Of a stretch of DNA of 64,000 nt, positions 29,685-40,273 are shown piece after piece. The DNA is from Shinella sp. H4-D48 (GTDB taxonomy: Bacteria > Pseudomonadota > Alphaproteobacteria > Rhizobiales > Rhizobiaceae). The position numbers were made by a program, and so were the translations under genes. Each line of letters opens with the position of its first letter. Within the stretch, counting starts at the first letter, position 1. Below the pieces are notes generated by a model. The model worked only from the letters and a program-made list of their open reading frames with translations, had not been told where the DNA came from and did not search any database. The stretch is from positions 1 through 64,000 of the forward strand of contig NZ_CP093337.1 in assembly GCF_022637395.1 (NCBI RefSeq). Reading direction: 5' to 3'.

Positions 29685-30541
29685 CAGTGCGCGTCCATAT
29701 CGGCGAGCACGATATCGCGCAGCGTCTCGTCCACCTCAGGACGCACGCCGAACCACTTTTCGAAACCCGGGACTGCCTGGTGCAACAGCATGCCGAGCCC
29801 GTCGACGGTCGCAAAACCCTGCTGCTGCGCCTGCCGCAGGATCGGCGTTACAAGCGGCACATAGACGATATCCGTCACCACCGCGCCGGCCGCCAGCGGC
29901 GAGAAATCGAAATCCGGCGCCGGCTCTCCTTCCATTCCAAGCGACGTGGTGTTGATGAAAAGCCCTGCCTCGCGCAAGACCTCGCTCAGCGCTTCCATGG
30001 CATGCGCATGAACCCGCGGCCCGAACCGGTCGGCCAGTTCGCGCGCGCGCGGCACGGTGCGGTTCAGCACATGGATCTCCCCCACACCGCGATCGCGCAC
30101 CGCCTGGATGATCGCCCGGCTGGCACCGCCGGCACCCAGAACCACGGCGCGGTCCGTCCTGTCCCAACCCGGCGCCAGCGCATCAAGATTGGCGAGGAAA
30201 CCGTAGCCATCCGTATTGGTGGCGTGCAGCTGGCCATCGTCGAGCCACAGCGTATTGGCCGCGCCGAGCTCCTCGCTCAGCGCAGCCGGCCTGTCGGCCA
30301 GCTGGAAGGCCAGCTCCTTGTGCGGGATGGTGACATTCCCCCCTATGAAGCCGGATTCACCGCTCTTCAGCTTCGATATAAAGCCGGCGAACTCATTAGG
30401 CTCGACTTCCTGGCGCGTATAGTTTCCCGCAAGACCAAGCTTTTCCAGCCAGTGACGGTGGATCAGAGGCGATCGCGAGTGTTTGACCGGATAGCCCGTG
30501 ACGAAGGCGCGGCGGGGAAATGTTTCACGTGAATCATGCAT
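29684..30541 (-). CDS. aroE: Shikimate dehydrogenase
   Basis: 285 residues from ATG 30541 (a possible ATG at 30550 would add three residues). Substrate-site lysine in VTIPHKELA and aspartate in ATNTDGYGF; the NADP motif is [12 protein letters not shown]. It reduces 3-dehydroshikimate. The first codons, HDSRETFP, are encoded by a parS-like palindrome (30521-30536). Its start overlaps the maf stop by 8 bases; the next gene is coaE with a 1-base overlap. Confidence 0.95.
   Translation of the reverse strand: MHDSRETFPRRAFVTGYPVKHSRSPLIHRHWLEKLGLAGNYTRQEVEPNEFAGFISKLKSGESGFIGGNVTIPHKELAFQLADRPAALSEELGAANTLWLDDGQLHATNTDGYGFLANLDALAPGWDRTDRAVVLGAGGASRAIIQAVRDRGVGEIHVLNRTVPRARELADRFGPRVHAHAMEALSEVLREAGLFINTTSLGMEGEPAPDFDFSPLAAGAVVTDIVYVPLVTPILRQAQQQGFATVDGLGMLLHQAVPGFEKWFGVRPEVDETLRDIVLADMDAH
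30521..30536. other. parS-like centromere site 1
   Basis: TGTTTCACGTGAATCA, one mismatch from TGTTTCACGTGAAACA (the conserved parS palindrome). It overlaps the first codons of aroE and the maf stop. About 1.6 kb from the predicted origin; ParB, encoded at 40274, should load here. Confidence 0.85.
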
Positions 30542-31133
30542 CGATGGCATCCAGATCGCGAAGTTTAGCCAGCAACGGAAGCAACGGCAGGCCGAGGATC
30601 GTAAAGTAATCGCCCTCTATGCGCTCGAAGAGCTGCACACCCTCGCCTTCCAGCTGATAAGCGCCGACACTGGCCAGAACACGGGTTCCGACGCGGGCGA
30701 GATGGCGGTCGATGAAATCGGACGACAGCGGCCGCATCGTCAGGTGCGCGACGGAAACATGGCGCCACAGCACTGTCCTATCCCGCACGAGGGCAATGCC
30801 GCAGTTGAGCGAATGGGTACGGCCGGACATGGCGGAAAGATGCGACTTCGCTTCCCCCATGTCGGCAGGCTTGTGAAACACGCGACCTTCCAGCGAAAGG
30901 GTCTGGTCCGAGCCGATGACCAGCGCACCGGGATTGCGGCCGGACACGTCGCACGCCTTTTCAATGGCAAGCGCCTCCGCGATCGCCTGCGGCGTCGGAT
31001 TGCTTGCAGCAAGCGCTGCTTCTGCGGCGCGCTCATCGATGGTCGCAGCCTCGGCCGTGAAGGCAAGGCCGGCATTCTCCATCAGCATGCGGCGAAAGGG
31101 ACTTTGCGAAGCAAGGATGAGGGGCGGCGTCAT
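30534..31133 (-). CDS. Maf-family nucleoside triphosphate pyrophosphatase
   Basis: 199 residues. Family motifs [13 protein letters not shown] at the start, [12 protein letters not shown] at about 72-83, and [19 protein letters not shown]. Maf proteins hydrolyse nucleotides such as dTTP, UTP or modified NTPs; this one's preference is not settled by sequence. Between ppsR (25-base gap) and aroE (8-base overlap). Confidence 0.92.
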   Translation of the reverse strand: MTPPLILASQSPFRRMLMENAGLAFTAEAATIDERAAEAALAASNPTPQAIAEALAIEKACDVSGRNPGALVIGSDQTLSLEGRVFHKPADMGEAKSHLSAMSGRTHSLNCGIALVRDRTVLWRHVSVAHLTMRPLSSDFIDRHLARVGTRVLASVGAYQLEGEGVQLFERIEGDYFTILGLPLLPLLAKLRDLDAIDA

Positions 31134-31158
31134 GACAATCTCCCGTTACTCTTCCGCG

Positions 31159-31980
31159 TTACCGAAGCTTGGGGCGAAGAGCAACGATGGCAGCGGCCGT
31201 TTCCTCGATCGAGCGGCGGGTGACGTCGATGATCGGCCAGTTATTTCGCGCGCAGATCGCTCGCGCATATTTCAGCTCCTCGGAAATCTGCGCGCGGTCG
31301 ATATAGTCGTCACCGCGAAAATCCTGGGTCTGGCCGAGAACCCGGTTCTGCCGCACCTGGGCGATCCGGTCGGTGGTGGCAATGAGACCGACGATCAGCG
31401 GGCGTTTCGCCTCCGACAGGCGTTCGGGCAGGGGCACGCCGAGCACGATCGGTACATTCGCCGTCTTGATGCCCCTGTTGGCCAGATAGATGCTGGTCGG
31501 CGTCTTCGACGTTCGGCTGATGCCGATGAGGATGACATCAGCCTCCTCCAGATCGAGCGGCAACTGTCCGTCGTCATGGTCCATCGTGAAGTTCAGCGCA
31601 TCGATCCGTGCGAAATAATCCGCATTCATCACATGCTGCGCCCCGACGCGACGGCGCGACGGCGCGCCGAGATACGACTGAAAGAGATCGATCACCGGTT
31701 CCAGCACGGAAACGCACGGCACGCCCATCTCCCGGCAGCGTTGGTCGATAATCTCGGAAAGCTCGCGGTCGACGACGGTGTAGAGCACGATGCCGGGCGC
31801 GCCATCGATGGCCTCGAGCACCGGCATGAGCTGCTTGCGATTGCGAATCAGCGGATAGACATGCTCCAGCGCCTGGGACGACTGGAATTGCGCCGCCGCC
31901 GCCCGGCCGGCAGCAATCAGCGTTTCACCCGTCGAGTCCGAAATCAGGTGCAAATGAAAGTAGTTCTTGCTGCTGTCCAC
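31159..31980 (-). CDS. ppsR: Pyruvate,phosphate dikinase / PEP synthase regulatory protein (DUF299)
   Basis: 273 residues. Start region [13 protein letters not shown], and the bifunctional kinase/phosphorylase P-loop [18 protein letters not shown] at about 152-169. Members phosphorylate and dephosphorylate PPDK or PEP synthase with ADP and Pi. GTG 31980 is supported by GGAGG five bases upstream. In alphaproteobacteria the gap between this gene and hemE is the origin, and that gap here is 406 bases. Confidence 0.93.
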   Translation of the reverse strand: MDSSKNYFHLHLISDSTGETLIAAGRAAAAQFQSSQALEHVYPLIRNRKQLMPVLEAIDGAPGIVLYTVVDRELSEIIDQRCREMGVPCVSVLEPVIDLFQSYLGAPSRRRVGAQHVMNADYFARIDALNFTMDHDDGQLPLDLEEADVILIGISRTSKTPTSIYLANRGIKTANVPIVLGVPLPERLSEAKRPLIVGLIATTDRIAQVRQNRVLGQTQDFRGDDYIDRAQISEELKYARAICARNNWPIIDVTRRSIEETAAAIVALRPKLR

Positions 31981-32386
31981 ATTATCCTCCGCCCCCTGTT
32001 GATGACGCGGGACAAAACGGAGCTAAGAACGGCAGGCGGACGGAGGCAAGGGGATAAGTGCCGACTTTTCCACAATTGGCGGTCGGCGGGAGACAGATCG
32101 AGGCAGCATGTGGATAAGACTCATGGCCATGGCATAGTGTCGCGATTTCCCACAGCCTATCCACAGGCAGCCGTTTTTCGGGGCACGAGCAATCCTTTTG
32201 ATTCCAAAGAACGAATCCGCTTTTCCCGGTTTTCCCGTCACATTTCGCGCCATTGCTTCGGGTTTTCGGAATGGCAACGGAAGAGGCTGGCTTTGTGTGG
32301 ACGGGATTTAATCCTTGATAGTCACCGACTCTAAGAAATAGAAACCTCTTCAAAGAGATTATTTCTTTATTGGGAGAACCCCTCAG
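31981..32386. other. Probable chromosomal origin of replication (oriC)
   Basis: The only gene-free stretch over 300 bases, lying between ppsR and hemE, the position of Cori in Caulobacter and mapped origins in relatives. Seen: DnaA box TGTGGATAA at 32109-32117 (perfect, minus orientation); CTATCCACA at 32157-32165 and TTTTCCACA at 32066-32074 (one mismatch each); weaker two-mismatch boxes at 32049-32057 and 32146-32154; four GANTC sites (32118, 32200, 32213, 32327); and an AT-rich stretch at about 32306-32372 next to hemE, a candidate unwinding element. I saw no convincing CtrA site pair. Origin function is inferred. Confidence 0.85.
32109..32117 (-). promoter_or_regulatory. DnaA box (perfect consensus)
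   Basis: TGTGGATAA, the reverse complement of TTATCCACA. It is the best of three good boxes within 100 bases; CTATCCACA at 32157-32165 reads on the other strand 48 bases away. Confidence 0.8.
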
Positions 32387-33421
32387 GTGTCTGCGAAAAA
32401 CCGGAAGATCGTCGAAGTCCTGAATGGGAAGACGATCTCCCCCCCTCCCCTGTGGCTCATGCGTCAGGCCGGCCGTTATCTGCCGGAATACCGTGCAACG
32501 CGCGCTGCGGCAGGAAGTTTCCTCGATCTCTGTTATTCGCCGGAGCTGGCGACGGAAGTTACGCTCCAACCGATCCGTCGTTACGGTTTTGACGCAGCGA
32601 TCCTGTTTTCCGATATTCTCGTCATTCCCGATGCGCTCGATCGGAATGTTCGCTTCGAGGAAGGCCATGGACCCCGTCTCGATCCGATCGATCCCGACGG
32701 CATCTTCGCCCTGAAGCAGGACGGCGTGCAGCAGCACCTGACGCCCGTCATCGAAGCGGTGAGCCGCATCCGGCAGGCCCTTCCCGCAGAAACCGCCCTG
32801 CTTGGCTTCTGCGGCGCGCCCTGGACGGTTGCGACCTACATGATCGCCGGACACGGGACGCCGGACCAGGCGCCGGCGCGGCTGTTTGCCTATCGCGAGC
32901 CGAAGGCCTTCGCACATCTGCTCGATCTGCTTGCCGATCTCTCGGCCGATTATCTGGTGGCGCAGATCGACGCCGGTGCCGATGCCGTTCAGATCTTCGA
33001 TTCCTGGGCGGGAGTTCTCGGCGAAAAGGAATTTGCCGACTATGCCATCCGGCCTGTGCGGCGTATCATCCAGTCGGTCAGGGCGCGGCGGCCGCAGGCC
33101 AAGATCATCGCCTTTGCCAAGGGAGCGGGCCTGCTCCTGAAAACGTATCGGCAACAGACGCTGGCGGATGCAATCGGTCTCGACTGGTCCGTGCCGCTGT
33201 CCTTTGCGGCAGAATTGCAGAAGGACGGGCCGGTACAGGGCAACCTCGATCCGATGCGGGTCGTGGCGGGTGGAAATGCGCTCGACGAAGGCATCGATGC
33301 CATTCTCCAGGCGCTCGGCAACGGCCCCCTGATCTTCAATCTCGGTCATGGCATCACGCCGCAGGCCGACCCGGAAAACGTGACGCGGCTGGTGGCGCGG
33401 GTACGGGGAGAAGCGCAGTGA
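32387..33421 (+). CDS. hemE: Uroporphyrinogen decarboxylase
   Basis: 344 residues. The signatures [19 protein letters not shown] (near 22-40), [16 protein letters not shown] and FNLGHGI are all present. It decarboxylates uroporphyrinogen III to coproporphyrinogen III. GTG 32387 is used, with GGGAG 10 bases upstream. It borders the predicted origin, and its stop overlaps the GTG of hemJ (GTGA), so the two are translated together. Confidence 0.97.
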   Translation: MSAKNRKIVEVLNGKTISPPPLWLMRQAGRYLPEYRATRAAAGSFLDLCYSPELATEVTLQPIRRYGFDAAILFSDILVIPDALDRNVRFEEGHGPRLDPIDPDGIFALKQDGVQQHLTPVIEAVSRIRQALPAETALLGFCGAPWTVATYMIAGHGTPDQAPARLFAYREPKAFAHLLDLLADLSADYLVAQIDAGADAVQIFDSWAGVLGEKEFADYAIRPVRRIIQSVRARRPQAKIIAFAKGAGLLLKTYRQQTLADAIGLDWSVPLSFAAELQKDGPVQGNLDPMRVVAGGNALDEGIDAILQALGNGPLIFNLGHGITPQADPENVTRLVARVRGEAQ

Positions 33422-33957
33422 CCGAGAGGCAGACAAGCGAAGGTGCCGGACGCCGCGCACGGCTTCGTGCCGCAGCGGCCCTGGCAGTCTTCGCCGTCGT
33501 GGCCGGTCTGCTCGTGCTTTTTCCGCCCGACGATCTCTATCTCTGGATCAAGGCGCTGCACATCGTGGCGGTAATCTCCTGGATGGCGGGTCTGCTCTAC
33601 CTGCCGCGTCTGTTCGTCTATCACACCGATGCGCCCGTTGGTTCCGCGCAGTCGGAAACCTTCAAGGTGATGGAAAAACGGCTGTTCGTCACGATCATGC
33701 GGCCAGCCATGGCGCTTTCGTGGCTGCTTGGCCTCTATCTCGCGTGGTCGGTCTACGGTTTCCAGGGCGGCTGGCTGCATGCCAAGCTCGCTTTCGTGGT
33801 AATTTTAAGCGGCGTGCACGAATTTTACGGCCGTGCCGTCCAGGCCTTCGCCGAGGACAGGAACCGCAGGACCGGCCGTCAGTGGCGTCTCTGGAACGAG
33901 GCGCCGGCGCTGCTGATGGTCCTCATCGTGATCATGGTCGTCGTCAAACCTTTGTGA
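33418..33957 (+). CDS. hemJ: Protoporphyrinogen IX oxidase, HemJ type
   Basis: 179 residues with four membrane helices. Conserved: [27 protein letters not shown] (two His) and the [14 protein letters not shown] region. HemJ oxidises protoporphyrinogen IX in heme synthesis, replacing HemG/HemY. GTG 33418 overlaps the hemE stop by four bases. An N-terminal basic extension ([20 protein letters not shown]) precedes the first helix. Confidence 0.93.
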   Translation: MTERQTSEGAGRRARLRAAAALAVFAVVAGLLVLFPPDDLYLWIKALHIVAVISWMAGLLYLPRLFVYHTDAPVGSAQSETFKVMEKRLFVTIMRPAMALSWLLGLYLAWSVYGFQGGWLHAKLAFVVILSGVHEFYGRAVQAFAEDRNRRTGRQWRLWNEAPALLMVLIVIMVVVKPL

Positions 33958-33994
33958 GCGGCCGCGACAAATCGGACGAAATTCCAAAGCCCCC

Positions 33995-34023
33995 TTGCGA
34001 GCACGCGCCGGAACCGCTATTTT
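33995..34023 (+). promoter_or_regulatory. Candidate promoter in the rho leader
   Basis: TTGCGA at 33995-34000, a 17-base spacer, then TATTTT at 34018-34023. If used, the rho mRNA has a leader of about 110 bases before ATG 34144. Rho often controls its own leader; no leader peptide was identified here. Confidence 0.4.
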
Positions 34024-34143
34024 CCGCGCATCTCATCTTTCGTGGCATGTGTATTCGTTCAGTGAACTGCATTCTTCCCCTCGCAGTTCGTCCTTGACCC
34101 GCACGCCTTTTTCCATCCCGATGACCCGCAGCATGGACCATTC

Positions 34144-35409
34144 ATGGCCGAAATGAAGCTACAAGACCTCAAGAACAAGACTCCGACCGACCTCCTTGCC
34201 TTTGCCGAATCGCTCGAGGTCGAGAACGCGAGCACGATGCGCAAGCAGGAACTGATGTTTGCCATCCTCAAGATGCTGGCGTCTCAGGATGTGGAAATCA
34301 TCGGCGAAGGCGTCGTCGAAGTGCTGCAGGACGGTTTCGGCTTCCTTCGGTCGGCCAATGCGAATTACCTGCCAGGCCCTGACGATATCTACATCTCGCC
34401 CTCCCAGATCCGCCGTTTCTCGCTGAAGACAGGCGACACGGTCGAGGGACCGATCCGCGGACCCAAGGAAGGCGAGCGCTATTTCGCGCTGCTCAAGGTC
34501 AACACGATCAATTTCGACGACCCGGAAAAGATCCGTCACAAGGTCCATTTCGACAACCTGACGCCGCTCTATCCGAACGAGCGCTTCAAGATGGAACTGG
34601 ACATTCCCACGTCCAAGGACCTTTCGCCCCGCGTCATCGACCTCGTAGCGCCGCTCGGCAAGGGCCAGCGCGGCCTGATCGTGGCCCCGCCGCGCACGGG
34701 TAAGACCGTTCTGCTTCAGAACATCGCCCATTCGATCACCGCCAACCATCCGGAATGTTATCTCATCGTTCTTCTGATCGACGAGCGTCCCGAAGAAGTG
34801 ACGGACATGCAGCGCTCGGTGAAGGGTGAAGTGGTTTCCTCCACATTCGATGAACCCGCGACGCGTCACGTGCAGGTCGCCGAAATGGTCATCGAGAAGG
34901 CGAAGCGTCTCGTCGAGCACGGCCGTGACGTCGTGATCCTGCTCGATTCGATCACCCGCCTCGGCCGCGCGTACAACACTGTCGTTCCGTCGTCCGGCAA
35001 GGTCCTGACGGGTGGTGTGGATGCCAACGCCCTGCAGCGTCCGAAGCGCTTCTTCGGCGCTGCGCGCAATATCGAGGAAGGTGGCTCGCTGACGATCATC
35101 GCCACGGCCCTTATCGATACCGGCAGCCGCATGGACGAAGTTATCTTCGAAGAGTTCAAGGGTACCGGCAACTCGGAAATCGTGCTCGATCGCAAGGTGG
35201 CCGACAAGCGCATCTTCCCGGCCATGGACATCCTCAAGTCCGGTACCCGCAAGGAAGACCTGCTGGTTCCACGCCAGGATCTCCAAAAGATCTTTGTTCT
35301 GCGCCGCATCCTTGCGCCGATGGGAACCACCGATGCCATCGAGTTCCTGATCGACAAGCTGAAGCAGACGAAGAACAATGGCGACTTCTTCGACTCGATG
35401 AACACCTGA
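34144..35409 (+). CDS. rho: Transcription termination factor Rho
   Basis: 421 residues, normal length. N-terminal helical domain ([16 protein letters not shown]), the RNA-binding cold-shock-like domain with DGFGFLRS at about 62-70, Walker [13 protein letters not shown] near 180, Walker [11 protein letters not shown], and the Q/R-loop region with [16 protein letters not shown]. The hexameric helicase ends Rho-dependent transcripts. It has a 186-base upstream gap and is followed by its own intrinsic terminator. Confidence 0.97.
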   Translation: MAEMKLQDLKNKTPTDLLAFAESLEVENASTMRKQELMFAILKMLASQDVEIIGEGVVEVLQDGFGFLRSANANYLPGPDDIYISPSQIRRFSLKTGDTVEGPIRGPKEGERYFALLKVNTINFDDPEKIRHKVHFDNLTPLYPNERFKMELDIPTSKDLSPRVIDLVAPLGKGQRGLIVAPPRTGKTVLLQNIAHSITANHPECYLIVLLIDERPEEVTDMQRSVKGEVVSSTFDEPATRHVQVAEMVIEKAKRLVEHGRDVVILLDSITRLGRAYNTVVPSSGKVLTGGVDANALQRPKRFFGAARNIEEGGSLTIIATALIDTGSRMDEVIFEEFKGTGNSEIVLDRKVADKRIFPAMDILKSGTRKEDLLVPRQDLQKIFVLRRILAPMGTTDAIEFLIDKLKQTKNNGDFFDSMNT

Positions 35410-35432
35410 TCCTTTCCCAGGTGACTGTTTCC

Positions 35433-35465
35433 AATGGTCCCGCCCGATGGTGGGACCATTTTTAT
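35433..35465 (+). terminator. Rho-independent terminator after rho
   Basis: AATGGTCCC (35433-35441) pairs perfectly with GGGACCATT (35452-35460) over a 10-base loop, then TTTATTT. Starts 24 bases after the rho stop. Confidence 0.9.
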
Positions 35466-35528
35466 TTGAGAGCCATATCGATTCTCGACCGAAACGAATT
35501 CTGTCGATTCGTATCCGGAATAGTCTAA

Positions 35529-36851
35529 ATGAGCACTGGAACCATTTTTGCCCTATCAAGCGGAGGTTTGCCTTCAGGCGTTGCGGTGATCCGTATCAGT
35601 GGGCCGGAATGCCGTGCCGCGGTGATGCAGCTCTGTGGCGCTGTACCAGCTGCTCGTCACGCGTCATTGCGATCGATTCGAAACCGCAACGGTGAAGCAA
35701 TCGACCAAGGTCTTGTGCTGTTCTTCCCGGCGCCAAGATCCTTTACTGGCGAGGACTGCGCAGAACTGCAAATTCACGGTGGGCGTGCGACCGTTGCCGC
35801 CGTGCTCGGTGAACTGGGCTCCATAGGCGACTTACGCATGGCCGAGGCCGGCGAGTTCTCCCGTAGGGCCTTTCTCAATGGGCGCATGGATCTGGTCGAG
35901 GTGGAAGGCCTGGCTGATCTTATAGCTGCGGAAACCGAGATGCAGCGCCGGCTGGCGGCCGAACAAGCTTCTGGCGGCCTATCCCGCTTGTACGATTCGT
36001 GGGCGAAACGATTGACCTATGCACGCGCCATGATCGAGGCGGAGCTCGATTTTGCGGACGAAGAGGACGTTCCCGGTTCGGTTGCTGCGTCTATCTGGTC
36101 GGATATGCACATTCTGGCGCAAGACATTTTTAACCATATCGGCGGAGCGCGGGCTGGCGAAATTGTCCGCGACGGGCTGAAGGTAGTCATCGCCGGTCCT
36201 CCTAACGCTGGGAAATCCAGCCTTCTCAACTATTTGGCGCAGCGGGATGTAGCGATCGTGACGGATGTGCCCGGTACGACCCGCGACGTTTTGCACGTCG
36301 ATCTCGATATTGGTGGTTACGTCGTCCGTCTCTATGACACGGCTGGTCTGCGGGAAACCGATGACGTGGTTGAACGGGAAGGGATTCGCCGGACCCATCT
36401 GTCGCTTGAACAAGCCGACCTGGTTCTTCTGCTGTCGGAGAATGACACAACGGACTGGATTGGACTGTTGGGGAACTTTACCGGTCCCATTCTCCGGGTC
36501 CGGACCAAAACCGACCTTTCCGATGAGACTTTGCCGAATAGCCCGGTCAATGTTATGATCTCGACGAAATCTGGTGTTGGTATCGATCAACTCATCGACC
36601 GGATGAGCGAGCATCTACCTTCTCTTGACGTAGGCGGCTCGTTGGCGCTCCCGACCCGCGAGCGTCACCGGATTGGCCTTGAGACGTGCCGGCAGCACAT
36701 TCAGGCGGCATTGGATAATGCGGCAGCGGGGCTGGATATCCAGGCGGAGCATCTCCGTCTGGCAGGTCACGCGCTTGGAAGGATCACAGGCCGGGTGGAT
36801 GTCGAGAATTTGCTCGATGTCATTTTCTCGGAATTCTGCATCGGAAAATGA
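35529..36851 (+). CDS. mnmE: tRNA modification GTPase MnmE
   Basis: 440 residues. Folate-binding N-terminal domain ([20 protein letters not shown]), GTPase G1 GPPNAGKSS at about 223-231, G2 TTRD, G3 DTAG, G4 TKTD, and the C-terminal FCIGK motif carrying the catalytic-site cysteine. With MnmG it adds the xm5U34 modification to tRNAs. The first gene of mnmE-mnmG-rsmG-parA-parB. Codon choice looks looser (more A/T third positions) than in the flanking rho. Confidence 0.97.
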   Translation: MSTGTIFALSSGGLPSGVAVIRISGPECRAAVMQLCGAVPAARHASLRSIRNRNGEAIDQGLVLFFPAPRSFTGEDCAELQIHGGRATVAAVLGELGSIGDLRMAEAGEFSRRAFLNGRMDLVEVEGLADLIAAETEMQRRLAAEQASGGLSRLYDSWAKRLTYARAMIEAELDFADEEDVPGSVAASIWSDMHILAQDIFNHIGGARAGEIVRDGLKVVIAGPPNAGKSSLLNYLAQRDVAIVTDVPGTTRDVLHVDLDIGGYVVRLYDTAGLRETDDVVEREGIRRTHLSLEQADLVLLLSENDTTDWIGLLGNFTGPILRVRTKTDLSDETLPNSPVNVMISTKSGVGIDQLIDRMSEHLPSLDVGGSLALPTRERHRIGLETCRQHIQAALDNAAAGLDIQAEHLRLAGHALGRITGRVDVENLLDVIFSEFCIGK

Positions 36852-36864
36852 TTCACGTGAAACA
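36849..36864. other. parS-like centromere site 2
   Basis: TGATTCACGTGAAACA, one mismatch to TGTTTCACGTGAAACA. It begins on the mnmE stop codon and lies 42 bases from site 3, start to start, in the mnmE-mnmG gap. Confidence 0.88.
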
Positions 36865-36890
36865 GTACAACGTGTGCGAGTCGCGACGGG

Positions 36891-36906
36891 CGTTTCACGT
36901 GAAACA
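36891..36906. other. parS-like centromere site 3
   Basis: CGTTTCACGTGAAACA, one mismatch at the first base. It is 12 bases before the mnmG ATG, so ParB bound here would sit over the start region. Confidence 0.88.
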
Positions 36907-36918
36907 GGTGGGCGCACT

Positions 36919-38808
36919 ATGACTATAAAAGATACATATGATGTCATCGTCATCGGGGGTGGTCACGCGGGTATGGAAGCCGCCGCCGCCGCTGCCCGTT
37001 TTGGCGCTTCGACGGCTCTTGTCACCCACAAAGCGAGTACGATTGGTGTCATGTCCTGCAACCCTGCTATTGGTGGGCTTGGTAAGGGCCACCTTGTCAG
37101 GGAGGTTGATGCACTCGATGGGCTGATGGGACGTGTTGCAGACAAGGCCGGAATCCAGTTCCGCCTGTTGAACCGTCGGAAAGGCCCAGCTGTGCGAGGG
37201 CCCCGCACCCAAGCGGACCGAAAGCTCTATCGCGAGGCCATGCAGGATGAGGCACGCCTCATCGCGAATTTGGACATCATCGAAGGCGATGCCTTCGATC
37301 TTGTCATCGATCAGGGAAGCGTCGCCGGATTGACGCTTAAGGATGGCCGATCGCTTTTATGTCGAGCGGTTGTCGTGACGACCGGGACCTTTCTGCGCGG
37401 CCTCATTCATATCGGCAACGAAAAGATTCCTGCGGGCCGAGTGGGCGAATCCCCTTCTCTTGGGCTTTCAGCGACCTTCGAACGCCTTGGCCTGGCGTTG
37501 GGACGGCTGAAGACCGGGACACCGGCGCGACTGGATGGCCGCACCATTGACTGGGCTTCGATTGGCCGACAGGCGGCCGATGAGGATCCTGTGCCTTTCT
37601 CGTTCATGACGGACCGTATCACCACACGGCAGATCGAGTGCGGCGTCACGCGAACGACGCCAGCGACACATCGGATCATCGAAGAGAACATCGGCAAATC
37701 CGCCATGTATTCCGGACAGATCGAGGGCGTCGGTCCACGCTATTGCCCATCCATAGAGGACAAGATCGTCAAGTTCGGTGAGCGAGACGGGCATCAGATC
37801 TTCCTTGAGCCGGAAGGACTGGATGATCCCACGGTGTATCCCAATGGCATTTCGACCTCGCTGCCCGCAGACGTGCAGGCTGCTTTCATCCACACAATCC
37901 CCGGGCTGGAGGCAGTTACGATTTCGCAGCCTGGTTACGCCATCGAATATGATCATGTCGATCCGCGCGAACTTTCCCCGACACTTGAAGTGAAGCGGCA
38001 GGAGGGGCTTTTCCTTGCCGGGCAGATCAATGGGACCACGGGCTATGAGGAAGCCGCGGCGCAGGGACTCGTTGCCGGCCTGAACGCTGCGCGCCGCGCC
38101 GCCGGCCGAGAGGGCCACGTCTTCAGCCGGACGGACAGCTATATCGGCGTGATGATTGACGACCTGACATCACGCGGCGTTACCGAGCCCTACCGCATGT
38201 TCACCTCGCGCGCGGAATATCGCCTGTCGCTGCGCGCGGATAATGCGGATGTTCGCCTAACACCTTCGGGTATCGAGCTTGGTATTGTCGGCCGGGAGCG
38301 TGAGGTACGTTTTTCATCCTGGTCTGACGACATGCGGATAACGCGTGAGAAATTACACTCATTGAAGCTGTCTCCGAACCAAGCAGCATCCCATGGCATT
38401 CGTCTCAATCAGGACGGTGTCCGTCGGAGCGCCTATGAACTGCTGGCCTATCCCGACATCGACTATAAGCGTCTCGCAGCCGTATGGCCTGAAATTCTTG
38501 GAAATGTGCCCGGCCGAGTCTCCCAGGCGGTTGAGATCGAGGCAGCTTATGCGGTTTATATGAATCGGCAGGAAGCGGACATTTCGGAGGCCCGTCGGGA
38601 AGAACAGCGGCAGATTCCCCAGGATTTCGATTTCAATACGCTCCCGGGCCTCTCCATCGAACTGCGGCATAAATTGACCGTGGCGCGACCTGCCAATCTT
38701 GCGCAGGCAGCGCGCTTAGATGGCGTTACGCCCGCCGCCCTGACCCTTCTCCTGGCCTATCTCAAGCGTCTGGACAACGATTCGGCGCAAAGAACTGCAA
38801 AGATATGA
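36919..38808 (+). CDS. mnmG: tRNA uridine-5-carboxymethylaminomethyl modification enzyme MnmG (GidA)
   Basis: 629 residues. FAD-binding [10 protein letters not shown] at about 12-21, then [26 protein letters not shown]-like [12 protein letters not shown], and [16 protein letters not shown] 36919 opens the conserved [14 protein letters not shown]; the frame extends upstream to 36673 but only through mnmE. The FAD enzyme works with MnmE. It overlaps rsmG by four bases (ATGA). Confidence 0.97.
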   Translation: MTIKDTYDVIVIGGGHAGMEAAAAAARFGASTALVTHKASTIGVMSCNPAIGGLGKGHLVREVDALDGLMGRVADKAGIQFRLLNRRKGPAVRGPRTQADRKLYREAMQDEARLIANLDIIEGDAFDLVIDQGSVAGLTLKDGRSLLCRAVVVTTGTFLRGLIHIGNEKIPAGRVGESPSLGLSATFERLGLALGRLKTGTPARLDGRTIDWASIGRQAADEDPVPFSFMTDRITTRQIECGVTRTTPATHRIIEENIGKSAMYSGQIEGVGPRYCPSIEDKIVKFGERDGHQIFLEPEGLDDPTVYPNGISTSLPADVQAAFIHTIPGLEAVTISQPGYAIEYDHVDPRELSPTLEVKRQEGLFLAGQINGTTGYEEAAAQGLVAGLNAARRAAGREGHVFSRTDSYIGVMIDDLTSRGVTEPYRMFTSRAEYRLSLRADNADVRLTPSGIELGIVGREREVRFSSWSDDMRITREKLHSLKLSPNQAASHGIRLNQDGVRRSAYELLAYPDIDYKRLAAVWPEILGNVPGRVSQAVEIEAAYAVYMNRQEADISEARREEQRQIPQDFDFNTLPGLSIELRHKLTVARPANLAQAARLDGVTPAALTLLLAYLKRLDNDSAQRTAKI

Positions 38809-39440
38809 GTGCACTTCCCCGACTTCTACGCGACCTCAATGTTTCACGTGAAACTGAAGAGCGACTGACGATCTTTGTCGCGCTGTTCCAGAAATGGGCG
38901 AAGACGATCAATCTCGTTGCGCCCTCCACCCTGTCCGAAGTCTGGAACCGGCATATCGTCGACAGTGCGCAGATCTACGCCCTTCGCCCGGGAGCGCACA
39001 CCTGGGCCGATCTCGGGAGCGGAGGTGGATTTCCAGGGATTGTCACGGGAATCCTGTTGGCCGGGATCGGTGACGGATGGGTTCATCTGGTTGAAAGCAA
39101 TAACAAGAAGGCGGCATTTCTGCGCACGGCGATCCTGGAAACCGGCGCTCGTGCGTCGGTTCACGCCATCCGAATCGAGGATGCGCCCGCTACTATAGAA
39201 GACTGCGACGCGATCTCGGCGCGGGCGCTGGCTGATCTCGATCTGCTATTGCAATTCGGTCTGCCGTGGGCTGAGCGAAAGCCAGACCTCACCTTTTTCC
39301 TGCACAAAGGGCGGGATTACCAACGCGAGATCGATAAAGCGCATGGTCGCTGGAGATTCGATCTGGTAAAACATGCCAGTGTGGTCGAGCCGGATTCTGT
39401 CGTGCTCGAAATTTCAAAGCTTTCGCGACAACCTCAGTGA
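38805..39440 (+). CDS. rsmG: 16S rRNA (guanine527-N7)-methyltransferase RsmG (GidB)
   Basis: 211 residues. SAM-binding motif [14 protein letters not shown] at about 67-80, then the [14 protein letters not shown] block and SARALADLD. It methylates G527 of 16S rRNA. ATG 38805 overlaps the mnmG stop. A parS-like site (38840-38855) encodes NVSRETEE in its N-terminal helix, so the residues there are constrained by the palindrome. Confidence 0.96.
   Translation: MSALPRLLRDLNVSRETEERLTIFVALFQKWAKTINLVAPSTLSEVWNRHIVDSAQIYALRPGAHTWADLGSGGGFPGIVTGILLAGIGDGWVHLVESNNKKAAFLRTAILETGARASVHAIRIEDAPATIEDCDAISARALADLDLLLQFGLPWAERKPDLTFFLHKGRDYQREIDKAHGRWRFDLVKHASVVEPDSVVLEISKLSRQPQ
38840..38855. other. parS-like centromere site 4, inside rsmG
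   Basis: TGTTTCACGTGAAACT, one mismatch at the last base. In frame it spells Val-Ser-Arg-Glu-Thr of RsmG. Confidence 0.87.
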
Positions 39441-39454
39441 GACTGGCAGCGTCC

Positions 39455-40249
39455 ATGATAGGCGAGAAGAACCGGATCATCACCATTGCAAACCAGAAGG
39501 GTGGCGTCGGCAAGACGACGACGGCCATCAACCTGGCCACCGCCCTCGCCGCTATCGGCGAACGCGTCCTGATCGTCGACTTGGATCCGCAAGGCAATGC
39601 CAGCACGGGTCTTGGTATCGACCGACGCAATCGCGAGCTGTCGTCCTACGATCTTCTGGTCGGCAGCCATGGTGTGGCGGAAACAGCGCTGGCGACGGCC
39701 GTGCCGAACCTGTCGATCATTCCATCGACGATGGATCTGCTAGGCATCGAAATGGAGATCGCGCAGCAGAACGATCGCGTGTTTCGACTCAAGCGCGCGC
39801 TCGCATCAGCCGATGCGATGTCTTACTCTTACGTACTGGTCGACTGCCCGCCGTCCTTCAATTTGCTTACGATGAACGCGCTGGCGGCCGCGCATTCGGT
39901 TCTTGTGCCGCTGCAGTGCGAGTTCTTCGCGCTGGAAGGTTTGAGCCAGTTGCTGGAAACTGTCGATCAGGTGCGTCGCACCGTCAATCCGCGCCTGGAT
40001 ATCCAGGGTATCGTGCTGACCATGTTCGACTCGCGTAACAATCTGGCCCAACAGGTCGTCAACGACGTTCGCACACATCTCGGCGAGAAGGTGTATCATA
40101 CGCTTATCCCCCGCAATGTGCGGGTGTCTGAAGCGCCATCTTATGGCAAACCGGCCATTTTGTACGATCTCAAATGTGCCGGAAGTCAGGCCTATCTTCA
40201 GCTGGCTTCCGAGGTCATTCAGCGTGAAAGGCAGCGCAAGGCGGCCTGA
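39455..40249 (+). CDS. parA: Chromosome-partitioning ATPase ParA (Soj)
   Basis: 264 residues from ATG 39455; a GTG at 39437 overlaps the rsmG stop (GTGA) and cannot be excluded. Deviant Walker A KGGVGKTTTAINLATALA with the signature lysine, Walker A' DLDPQGNAST, and Walker B VDCPPSF. This dimeric DNA-binding ATPase drives ParB-parS segregation. parB follows 24 bases later. Confidence 0.97.
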   Translation: MIGEKNRIITIANQKGGVGKTTTAINLATALAAIGERVLIVDLDPQGNASTGLGIDRRNRELSSYDLLVGSHGVAETALATAVPNLSIIPSTMDLLGIEMEIAQQNDRVFRLKRALASADAMSYSYVLVDCPPSFNLLTMNALAAAHSVLVPLQCEFFALEGLSQLLETVDQVRRTVNPRLDIQGIVLTMFDSRNNLAQQVVNDVRTHLGEKVYHTLIPRNVRVSEAPSYGKPAILYDLKCAGSQAYLQLASEVIQRERQRKAA

Positions 40250-40273
40250 CATTCGTATCTGTGAGTAGAATCG

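Noticed and set aside
32306-32372. CtrA-type TTAA-N7-TTAA pair in the origin
   Set aside because: Only one clean TTAA (at 32308) is present; the second half is TAGT.
34862-34877. CACGTG core at 34867 inside rho as a seventh parS
   Set aside because: Flanks read CGCGTCACGTGCAGGT, not the TGTTT..AAACA arms.
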